From: Micromonospora fulviviridis
GTDB lineage: Bacteria > Actinomycetota > Actinomycetes > Mycobacteriales > Micromonosporaceae
Reading direction: 5' to 3'
NCBI RefSeq assembly: GCF_014648395.1
Contig: NZ_BMRA01000017.1
Coordinates: 31,532 to 95,531 of the forward strand
Length of the DNA: 64,000 bases
Shown in pieces: positions 33,486-40,952 of the stretch. The first letter of the stretch is position 1. Every line of letters starts with the position of its first letter. The translations under genes were made by a program, and so were the position numbers. The notes beneath the pieces are model-generated. The model saw only the letters and a list, made by a program, of their open reading frames with translations. It did no database searches and was not told where the DNA came from.

Positions 33486-34748
33486 ATGACCGTCACCCTC
33501 GTACCCTCGCTGCCCACGCTGTCCACTCCGAGCCGGCCGGACCCGCTCGGCGTGCTCGGCGTACCGGGGGAGATCAACCTGGACCACGCGGCCAGCGCGC
33601 CGTGCGCGCGGGCCGCGGCCGACGCAGTGACCGAACTGCTGCCCTGGTACGCGAGCGTGCACCGGGGCGCCGGCGCGCTGTCGCGGCGCTGCACGCTGGC
33701 CTACGAGCGGGCCCGGCAGACGGTGGCCGACTTCCTCGGCGCCCGCCCCGACGACCACGTGATCTTCACCCGGAACACCACGGACGCGCTGAACCTGCTG
33801 GCCCGGGCGCTGCCCGCCGGCACCACGGTGGTCACCTTCGCCGGCGAGCACCACGCCAACCTGCTCCCCTGGCCGCGCGGCTCGGTCCGGCTCCCGGTGC
33901 CGGACAGCCCGGGCGGCGCGGTCCGCTCCCTCGACGCCGCGCTGGCCGAGCTGTCCCGCGACGCCCGGCCGGGGCTGCCCGTGCTGGTCGCGGTGACCGG
34001 CGCGAGCAACGTGACCGGGGAACGCTGGCCGGTGGCCGAGCTGGCCCGGGTGGCCCGCCGGCACGGCGCCCGGATCCTCGTGGACGCCGCCCAGCTCGCC
34101 CCGCACGCGCCGGTGGACCTGGCCGCGCTGGACGTCGACTACCTGGCCCTCTCCGGCCACAAGCTGTACGCCCCGTTCGGCGCGGGCGTGCTGGTGGGGC
34201 GGGCGGACTGGCTGGACGCGGCACCCCCGTACCTGGCCGGCGGCGGGGCCACCAGCCACGTCGGGGCGGGCACCCACGAGGTGCGCTGGGCCACCGGCCC
34301 GGCCCGGCACGAGGCGGGCACCCCGAACCTGCTCGGCGCGGTGGCCCTGGCGGCGGTCTGCGCGGCGCTGGCCGCCGCGGACCGGGACGCGCTGCACGCC
34401 CGCGAGCAGGCGCTGCTGGCCCGGCTCCGGGCGGGCATCGCCGCCCTGCCGCACGTGGTGGAGCTGCGCACCTTCGGGCCGGACGCGCCCCGGGTGGGCA
34501 TCGTCAGCTTCGTGGTCGCGGGCCGGGACTCCGCCGAGGTGGCCGCCCACCTGGCGACCGCCCACCGGGTCGGCGTCCGGGACGGCCTGTTCTGCGCCCA
34601 CCCGCTCGCCCGCCGCCTGCTCACCGAGGCGGCCACCCGCAGCGGCCGCGACGACCTGCCTCCCACCGCCCTCCGCGCCAGCCTCGGCCTCGGCACCACC
34701 GAGACCGACGTGGAGACCCTGCTGACCGCCCTGTCCACCCTCCCCTGA
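33486..34748 (+). CDS. Class V aminotransferase, cysteine-desulfurase-like
   Basis: A 420-residue PLP enzyme of the NifS/Csd type. INLDHAASAPC, FTRNTTDALNLLARALP, EHHANLLPW (PLP-stacking His) and SGHKLYAPFGAGVLVG (Schiff-base Lys226) are all present. A late GLFCAHPLARRLL supplies a Cys in the position used by some desulfurases. It would mobilise sulfur from cysteine or act on a related substrate. Control by a SAM-IV riboswitch directly upstream indicates a role in sulfur or methionine metabolism, with expression off when SAM is plentiful. Confidence 0.88.
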   Translation: MTVTLVPSLPTLSTPSRPDPLGVLGVPGEINLDHAASAPCARAAADAVTELLPWYASVHRGAGALSRRCTLAYERARQTVADFLGARPDDHVIFTRNTTDALNLLARALPAGTTVVTFAGEHHANLLPWPRGSVRLPVPDSPGGAVRSLDAALAELSRDARPGLPVLVAVTGASNVTGERWPVAELARVARRHGARILVDAAQLAPHAPVDLAALDVDYLALSGHKLYAPFGAGVLVGRADWLDAAPPYLAGGGATSHVGAGTHEVRWATGPARHEAGTPNLLGAVALAAVCAALAAADRDALHAREQALLARLRAGIAALPHVVELRTFGPDAPRVGIVSFVVAGRDSAEVAAHLATAHRVGVRDGLFCAHPLARRLLTEAATRSGRDDLPPTALRASLGLGTTETDVETLLTALSTLP

Positions 34749-34757
34749 CCCGAGCGG

Positions 34758-36023
34758 TCAGCCGACCGGGGGCGCGGTGGGTGGTTTGGGGGCGGGGCTC
34801 TGTTCGGTGGTCTCTCCGGAGCGCTGCTCGCGGTCGCCGAACGCCTGGCGGACCAGGCGGTTCGCCTCCTCCTGCTCGATGCCGGAGGCCACCATGAGGT
34901 CGCTCGCCGTGGTCCGCACCTGGGCGATCACCACGCTGCCGGAGAAACCCACCCCCTCGGCGTACGCCCGCCCGGCCTCGCTGACCGCGCGCAGCGACCG
35001 CTCCCGGGCCTTCTCCGGCTCCTCCCCGGCGGCGAACTCGTGCCGCAGCAGGCGTACCGACTCGGCCAGGTGGGCGACCGAGTCGGGCATCGTCTCGGGG
35101 ACGGGCTCCTCGTCCTCGATGATGGTGACCGAGCGGCGGATCAGCGTGCCGCTGTTCCGCATCGCCCGGTCGATCGGGTCCGCCGCCTCGGCGTAGTGGG
35201 TGAGTTCGTCCCGCCGGTGCCAGCGGGCCGGGGAGATGGTGATGGTCTCCTTGGCCCCCTCGATCGCCTCCGAGAGCGCGGCCAGCTCCTCCTTGTTCTC
35301 CCGGAGCCGGAACAGCGCCTGCTGGGCCGCACCCCGGTCCCGGTTGCGCAGCGCCTCCGCGCAGGCGTCGAGCTGGCCGGCGAGCAGGTCCAGCGCCGGC
35401 CGGGCCGCCCGGTTGATCACGCGTAGCGGGTTCAGCGGCAGCAGGATCGCGGTGACCACCAACGCGATGCCGCCGCCGATGAAGGCGTCGACGAAGCGGG
35501 GTATCTCCAGGTTCTGCGTGGACGGGCTGAGCGTCACGATCAGCACCGCGGTGGCCGCCGCCTGGATCACGATGGCCACGCTCGCCCCGGCGAAGACGGT
35601 CAGCAGGATCGCCGCGGTGACCACCAGGCCGAGCTGCCAGGCGCCGGTGCCCAGGAAGTAGATCAGCAGATCGCCGACGGCGACCCCGACCGCCACCCCG
35701 ATGATCAGCTCGATGGTCCGGCGGAACCGCTGGCCCACCGAGGCGGCCAGGGTGCCGACCGCCGAGATCGGCGCGAACACCGGCTGCGGATTGCCCAGCA
35801 CCACGTGGGAGATCAGATAAGCCAGCCCGGCCGCGAGGCCCGCCTGGACCGCCAGGCCGGTCGCCGTGCGCACCCGGTGCAGCCGGTCGTGCAGCGTGGC
35901 CTTGCTCCGGTGCCGGAGCTGCTCCATGGCCTCCGAGATCCGCGCCCCGTCGACGTCGACCAGTCCTTCGCGCAACGCGGTACGCCGGAGGAACGGCGGT
36001 CGTCGGTCCCGGGCCACGGCCAT
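34758..36023 (-). CDS. FUSC/aromatic-acid-exporter-like membrane protein
   Basis: A 421-residue protein. A soluble N terminus of about 45 residues precedes a block of six helices (residues about 50-200; AGLAAGLAYLISHVVLGNPQ, IIGVAVGVAVGDLLIYFLG) of the FUSC/DUF939 type. A cytoplasmic helical domain follows, rich in charged coiled-coil-like segments (LRENKEELAALSEAIEGAKE). Related proteins export aromatic acids or other small molecules. The substrate is not known. It converges on the desulfurase-like gene with a 9-bp gap. Confidence 0.85.
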   Translation of the reverse strand: MAVARDRRPPFLRRTALREGLVDVDGARISEAMEQLRHRSKATLHDRLHRVRTATGLAVQAGLAAGLAYLISHVVLGNPQPVFAPISAVGTLAASVGQRFRRTIELIIGVAVGVAVGDLLIYFLGTGAWQLGLVVTAAILLTVFAGASVAIVIQAAATAVLIVTLSPSTQNLEIPRFVDAFIGGGIALVVTAILLPLNPLRVINRAARPALDLLAGQLDACAEALRNRDRGAAQQALFRLRENKEELAALSEAIEGAKETITISPARWHRRDELTHYAEAADPIDRAMRNSGTLIRRSVTIIEDEEPVPETMPDSVAHLAESVRLLRHEFAAGEEPEKARERSLRAVSEAGRAYAEGVGFSGSVVIAQVRTTASDLMVASGIEQEEANRLVRQAFGDREQRSGETTEQSPAPKPPTAPPVG

Positions 36024-36091
36024 GGCCGGGACTACCCGTCCCGCCCCCGGTGAATCCTCCGGACCGGCCGGGGTGGGGCAGACTCCACCGG

Positions 36092-36727
36092 GTGGACGAG
36101 CTGACGGAACGGTGGCGGGACGCGGCCCGGGCGGCGGGCGCGACCGACCCGGCCGGCGTCGAATCGGCCGGGGCCCGGCTGCTGGTCGGCTGGCGGGAGC
36201 CGCACCGGCACTACCACACGGTGACCCACCTGCGGGCGGTGCTCGACGTGGTCGACGCGTACGCCGGGTCGGCCCGCCGCCCGGACCTGGTCCGGCTGGC
36301 GGCGTGGTGCCACGACGCGGTCTACGACCCCCGGGCCGGCGGCGACGCCAACGAGCGGGCCAGCGCCGAACTGGCCGGGGAACTCCTCACCGCCGCCGGG
36401 CTGCCGGCGGCGGCGGTGACCGGGGTACGCCGCCTCGTGCTGCTCACCGCCGGCCACGCGGTCGGGCCGGACGACCCGGACGGCGCCCTGCTCTGCGACG
36501 CCGACCTGGCGGTCCTGGCCGCCCCGCCAGCCGACTACGACCGCTACGCCGCCGCCGTCCGCCGCGAGTACGCGCACGTCCCCGACCCGGCGTTCCGCGC
36601 CGGCCGCGCCGCCGTCCTGGCGAACCTGCTGGCCCTACCCGCCCTCTACCGGCTCCCCGAGCCGCACGCCCGCTGGGAGTCCCGCGCCCGCGCCAACCTC
36701 ACCCGGGAACTCGCGACCCTGCGCTGA
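36092..36727 (+). CDS. HD-domain-type predicted metal-dependent phosphohydrolase
   Basis: A 211-residue protein. REPHRHYHTVTHLRAVLD and LAAWCHDAVYDPRAGGDANERASA match the H...HD metal-site pattern of small stand-alone HD proteins; later LLCDADLAVLAA supplies a further Asp. Members hydrolyse nucleotides, but no substrate is assigned. GTG 36092 (VDELTERW) is taken as the start; a GTG at 36050 would add 14 residues. The last 29 nt overlap the 3' end of the convergent DUF4031 gene. Confidence 0.85.
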   Translation: MDELTERWRDAARAAGATDPAGVESAGARLLVGWREPHRHYHTVTHLRAVLDVVDAYAGSARRPDLVRLAAWCHDAVYDPRAGGDANERASAELAGELLTAAGLPAAAVTGVRRLVLLTAGHAVGPDDPDGALLCDADLAVLAAPPADYDRYAAAVRREYAHVPDPAFRAGRAAVLANLLALPALYRLPEPHARWESRARANLTRELATLR

Positions 36728-37025
36728 GCCCGGCAGCCCGTGCCGCCGGCCGAGCCGGAGCGGGGACCGTGGGAGGTTTGGGCCGGCGCAGGCCGGCGGC
36801 GCGGAGCCGGAGGACGATCTCGCGGGACGGGACGAGCCGGGCGCCCAGCCAGACGGCCATCGGGACGCGTTCGGCCGGAACGTCGTAGTGGTCGCGGTCG
36901 AAGCCGCGCCGGGGCACGCCCAGCGCCTCGGCGAAGGCGTGCAGCTCGGCATACGAGAGGTCGCTGATCAGGTGCGACCACAGCCGCCCCCGCCAGGGCA
37001 CCGCGGGCGGGTCCAGGTAGAGCAT
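36699..37025 (-). CDS. DUF4031-domain protein
   Basis: A 108-residue protein starting MLYLDPPAVPWRGRLWSHLI. The DUF4031 pattern continues with SDLSYAELHAFAEALGVPRR, FDRDHYDVP and AVWLGARLVPSREIVLRLRA. This is a small basic protein of unknown function found in many actinobacteria. The C-terminal 10 codons overlap the convergent HD-domain gene. It is divergent from the FAD oxidase gene by 58 bp. Confidence 0.85.
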   Translation of the reverse strand: MLYLDPPAVPWRGRLWSHLISDLSYAELHAFAEALGVPRRGFDRDHYDVPAERVPMAVWLGARLVPSREIVLRLRAAGLRRPKPPTVPAPARPAARAAGLSAGSRVPG

Positions 37026-37083
37026 GGCGACCAACGGTACGCCCGGTTGGTCAACCCCGCCGGCACGACCTAGCCTTCCCGGC

Positions 37084-38484
37084 ATGGCCGCCCATCCCCT
37101 CCTCGACGAGCTGCGGACCGCCCTCGGCGACGCCGCCGTGCTGACCGACCCCGACCTGCTGGCGACGCACGCGCGGGACGAGGCCGACCTGTGCGCGGCG
37201 GGCACCCCGCTGGTCGTGGTCCGCCCGCGCGACACCGCGGAGGTCGTGGCGGTGGTCCGCGCGGCCGGCCGGCACGGCGTACCCGTGGTGCCCCAGGGGG
37301 CGCGGACCGGGCTGGCCGGGGCGGCGAACGCGGTGGACGGCGCGCTGGTGCTGAGCACCGTGGCGATGGACCGGATCCTGGAGGTCGACCCGGTCAGCCG
37401 GATCGCCGTGGCGCAACCCGGCGTGGTCAACGCGACGCTGGCCGGGGCGGTCCGCGAGCACGGCCTCTGGTATCCGCCGGACCCCGGCTCCTGGGAGTCG
37501 TCCACCATCGGCGGCAACGTGGCCACCAACGCCGGCGGCATGTGCTGCGTGAAGTACGGCGTGACCACCGAGTACGTGCTCGGGCTGGAGGTGGTGCTCG
37601 CCTCCGGCGAGGTGCTGCGGACCGGCCGGCGCACCGCCAAGGGCGTCGCCGGGTACGACCTGACCCGCCTCTTCGTCGGCTCGGAGGGCACCCTCGGGGT
37701 GATCACCGAGGTGACCGTGGCGCTGCGCCCGGCGCCCGAGGAGTCGCTGACCCTGGTCGCCGTCTTCCCCACCACGGCGGCGGCCGGCACCGCGGTCGCC
37801 GGGATGGCCGAACGCGGGCTCACCCCGAGCCTGCTGGAACTGCTGGACCGGACCCACCTGCGGGCCATCGAGGCGTACCGGCCGATGGGGCTGCGCACCG
37901 ACGCGCAGGCGCTGCTGCTGGCGGCCGTGGACACCGGCTCCCGGGCGGCCGACGACCTGGCCCGGCTCGCCGAGGTGTGCACGGCGGCCGGGGCCGACGA
38001 GGTCTACGCGGCCACCGACGCGGCCGAGGCCGCCGCCCTGCTCCAGGCCCGGCGCCTCGCCCACCCGGCCATGGAGAGGTTCGCCGCGGAGGCCTTCCCC
38101 GGCGGCAACGGCGGCCTGGTCATCGACGACGTGGCGGTGCCGCGGGGCGCGCTGGCGGCGCTGCTCGACGGGGTGGCCCGGATCGCCGAGGAGTGCGCCG
38201 TGCCGATCGGCGTGGTCGGGCACGCCGGAGACGGCAACATGCACCCGAACATCGTGGTCGACCGGGCCGACCCGGCCAGCCTGGAGCGCGGGCGGCGGGC
38301 CTTCGACGAGATCATGCGGCTCGGGCTGGACCTCGGCGGCACCTGCACCGGCGAGCACGGCGTCGGCCTGCTCAAGCGGGACTGGCTGGCCCGGGAGATC
38401 GGCCCCGTGGGCGTGCGGGTGCACCAGGCGATCAGGGCCGCGTTGGACCCGGCGGGGCTGTTCAACCCCGGCAAGGTGTGCTGA
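37084..38484 (+). CDS. FAD-linked oxidase, glycolate/D-lactate dehydrogenase GlcD type
   Basis: A 466-residue flavoprotein. The N-terminal PCMH FAD-binding domain has VVPQGARTGLAGAANAVDGA, STIGGNVATNAGGMCCVKYG and GRRTAKGVAGYDLTRLFVGSEGTLG. The C-terminal cap has GHAGDGNMHPN and GGTCTGEHGVGLLKRDWL, the substrate and metal His segments of GlcD. It oxidises a 2-hydroxy acid in the cytoplasm or at the membrane. The iron-sulfur partner GlcF is not adjacent. Glycolate, D-lactate and 2-hydroxyglutarate are all possible substrates. Confidence 0.9.
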   Translation: MAAHPLLDELRTALGDAAVLTDPDLLATHARDEADLCAAGTPLVVVRPRDTAEVVAVVRAAGRHGVPVVPQGARTGLAGAANAVDGALVLSTVAMDRILEVDPVSRIAVAQPGVVNATLAGAVREHGLWYPPDPGSWESSTIGGNVATNAGGMCCVKYGVTTEYVLGLEVVLASGEVLRTGRRTAKGVAGYDLTRLFVGSEGTLGVITEVTVALRPAPEESLTLVAVFPTTAAAGTAVAGMAERGLTPSLLELLDRTHLRAIEAYRPMGLRTDAQALLLAAVDTGSRAADDLARLAEVCTAAGADEVYAATDAAEAAALLQARRLAHPAMERFAAEAFPGGNGGLVIDDVAVPRGALAALLDGVARIAEECAVPIGVVGHAGDGNMHPNIVVDRADPASLERGRRAFDEIMRLGLDLGGTCTGEHGVGLLKRDWLAREIGPVGVRVHQAIRAALDPAGLFNPGKVC

Positions 38485-38487
38485 CGC

Positions 38488-38997
38488 TCAGCCCTTGTCC
38501 TCGGCCGGGGTGGCCTGGGTGATCAGCAGCAGCACCTGGTAGGCCACCGGCGGCTTCGGCTCGCCCGGGCAGTCCTGAATGGTGATGGTCAGCCCCGGCG
38601 GGACCAGCATCGTCGAGGTCAGCGCGTCGATGCAGCCCTGCTTGTAATGCCGGGCCTCGTCGGTCTCCTTCGCCAGGGCCGGGTCGGTGAGCATCTGCTG
38701 CAACCGCTGCGTCTGCTCGGGGCTGAGCACCCCGGTCGAGTCGACCCCGTCGCCCGCGCAGTCGCGGCACTGCCACCGCCCGGTCGGGTCGACCTCCAGC
38801 GTGCGCGTCGGGCTGTCCGGGCCGAGTTGCTGCACCAGGGAGACCCGCCGCCCGACCGGGGTCGGCGAGACGGCGCCCGCCTTGTCCGGTGTGGTGGCGC
38901 CCTCGGCGCGGCCGAAGAGCGAGCAGCCGGTGAGAGCGGTCGCCAGCAGGACGCCGAGGGACAAAGCAGGGACGCACGACCAGGATGGGCGAACCAC
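38488..38997 (-). CDS. Putative lipoprotein
   Basis: A 169-residue protein starting at GTG. The signal peptide ends in a lipobox ATALTGC (Cys25). The mature part has four Cys (WQCRDCAGDG, QGCIDA, IQDCPGE) that could form two disulfides, and a LSPEQTQRLQQMLTDP helix. It would be tethered to the outer face of the membrane. It is convergent with the FAD oxidase (3-bp gap). I do not recognise a family. Confidence 0.8.
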   Translation of the reverse strand: MVRPSWSCVPALSLGVLLATALTGCSLFGRAEGATTPDKAGAVSPTPVGRRVSLVQQLGPDSPTRTLEVDPTGRWQCRDCAGDGVDSTGVLSPEQTQRLQQMLTDPALAKETDEARHYKQGCIDALTSTMLVPPGLTITIQDCPGEPKPPVAYQVLLLITQATPAEDKG

Positions 38998-39058
38998 GCG
39001 GGAAACCTACACTTCCGTAGGTAAGGCCGGTACCCTCCGGAGGGACGTTACCGACGGG

Positions 39059-40888
39059 TCACCGGGAAGACGGAAGTTCGGCGCTGTCGCCGTCGGTGCC
39101 CCGGTCCGCCGCAAAGCCGCGGACGTCCGGCGCGCCCAGCCGGGCCGCGTCGGCCGCGACGTCGTCCGCCATCAGCTGCGACTGCCGCTCCGCCTCCACC
39201 CGGGCCCGGTAGTGGGCCACCTCGCGGGCGCGGGTCGCCTCGTCCCAGCCGAGCACCGCACCCATCAGCTCCGCGGCGTGCTCCGCCGACTCCAGGCCGC
39301 GGTGGCTGGTCTCGATGGAGATCCGGGTACGCCGGGTGAGCACGTCCTCCAGGTGCAGCGCCCCCTCGGCGCGGGCCGCGTACGTCACCTCGGCGGCCAG
39401 GTATTCCGGGGCGCCGGCCAGCGGCGAGCCGAGCAGCGGGTCGGCGTCGACCAGGGCGAGCAGGTCGAGGGTGAGGGTGCCGTAGCGCTCCAGCAGGTGC
39501 TCGACCACCCCGACCGGCACCCCGTGCCGGCGGGCCAGGTCGGCCCGGTCCCGCCACATGGCCGCGTACCCGTCGGCGCCGAGCAGCGGCAGGTCGGCGG
39601 TGCGCGACGGCCGGGTCCAGCCGAGCCGGTGCACCGCCCGGTCGACCACGTCCGAGGCCATCACCCGGTACGTCGTGTACTTGCCGCCGGCCACCAGGAG
39701 CAGCCCGAGCATCGGCTCGACGACGGCGTGTTCCCGGGAGAGCTTCGAGGTGGAGTCCGCCTCGCCGGCCAGCAGCGGGCGCAGCCCGGCGTAGACGCCC
39801 TCGATGTCGTCGGTGGTGAGCGGGCGGTCCAGCACCGCGTTGACCTGCTCCAGCAGGTAGTCGATGTCCTTGGCGGTGGCCGCCGGGTGGGACCGGTCCA
39901 GGCGCCAGTCGGTGTCGGTGGTGCCGATGATCCAGTGACCGCCCCACGGGATGACGAAGAGCACGCTGCTGGCGGTGCGCAGGATCAGCCCGGTCTCGCC
40001 GGTGATCGCCGAGCGCGGCACCACCAGGTGCACGCCCTTGGAGGCCCGGACCCGGAAGCCGGGGCGCAGCCCCACGTCGTTGAGCATCCGGGACATGTCG
40101 TCGCTCCACACGCCGGTCGCGGCGATCACCGTGCGGGCGTGTACCTCGAACTCGGCGTCCGGCGAGCCGGCGGGGGCCTCCAGGTCGCGGACCCGGACCC
40201 CGGTGACCTCCCGGGCCTGCCGGATCAGGCCGACCGCCCGGGCACTGGTCACCACGGTCGCACCGAGGCTGGCCGCGGTGCGGGCCAGGGTCACCACGAG
40301 GCGGGCGTCGTCGACCTGCCCGTCGTAGTAGCGGATCGCACCGGCCAGCTTGTCGGGACGCAGGCTCGGGAAGATCCGGCGCGCGCCCTCCCGGCTCAGG
40401 TGCCGGTGCAGCGGCATGCCCCGCCCGCCGCCGAACACCCCGGCGAACACGTCGTAGGCGGCCACCCCGGCGCCGTAGTAGGAGCGGCGGAAGAACCGGC
40501 CGGCCAGGTCGCGCACCCCGCCCTCGGCGGGGAGCGGGACGAGGATCGGCACCGGGCGCACCAGGTGCGGGGCGAGCCGGGTGGCGAGCAACCCGCGCTC
40601 GGTCAGCGCCTCGTGCACCAGGTGGAACTCCAGCTGCTCCAGGTAGCGCAGGCCGCCGTGGATCAGCTTGCTGGACCGGCTGGAGGTGCCGGCGGCGTAG
40701 TCGCGCGCCTCCACGAGGGCCACCTTCAGGCCACGGGACGCGGCGTCGAGCGCGGCGCCCGCCCCGGTCACGCCACCGCCGATGACCAGCACGTCGAACC
40801 GCTCGGCGCGGAGTCGGCGCAGGTCATCGGCGCGGCGCTCGACGGAGAGCTGACCGGCCACGGATCGGGACACGTTGGGGTCGCGCAC
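39059..40888 (-). CDS. glpD: Aerobic glycerol-3-phosphate dehydrogenase
   Basis: A 609-residue flavoprotein starting at GTG. The dinucleotide fold FDVLVIGGGVTGAGAALDAA, the family segment GTSSRSSKLIHGGLRYLEQ, and GVHLVVPRS, PWGGHWIIGTTDTDW and AGGKYTTYRVMA are typical of GlpD. The C-terminal domain (YLAAEVTYAARAEGALHLED, RTRISIETSHRG) is complete. It oxidises glycerol-3-phosphate to dihydroxyacetone phosphate at the membrane and feeds the quinone pool. glpK and glpF are not adjacent. It is divergent from the membrane subtilase gene. Confidence 0.95.
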   Translation of the reverse strand: MRDPNVSRSVAGQLSVERRADDLRRLRAERFDVLVIGGGVTGAGAALDAASRGLKVALVEARDYAAGTSSRSSKLIHGGLRYLEQLEFHLVHEALTERGLLATRLAPHLVRPVPILVPLPAEGGVRDLAGRFFRRSYYGAGVAAYDVFAGVFGGGRGMPLHRHLSREGARRIFPSLRPDKLAGAIRYYDGQVDDARLVVTLARTAASLGATVVTSARAVGLIRQAREVTGVRVRDLEAPAGSPDAEFEVHARTVIAATGVWSDDMSRMLNDVGLRPGFRVRASKGVHLVVPRSAITGETGLILRTASSVLFVIPWGGHWIIGTTDTDWRLDRSHPAATAKDIDYLLEQVNAVLDRPLTTDDIEGVYAGLRPLLAGEADSTSKLSREHAVVEPMLGLLLVAGGKYTTYRVMASDVVDRAVHRLGWTRPSRTADLPLLGADGYAAMWRDRADLARRHGVPVGVVEHLLERYGTLTLDLLALVDADPLLGSPLAGAPEYLAAEVTYAARAEGALHLEDVLTRRTRISIETSHRGLESAEHAAELMGAVLGWDEATRAREVAHYRARVEAERQSQLMADDVAADAARLGAPDVRGFAADRGTDGDSAELPSSR

Positions 40889-40952
40889 CTGTCCACCGTA
40901 ACCGGCCCCGCACTCCGGCGGCACGCCCCCGCCGGGCCGTACGGTGAGGGCC

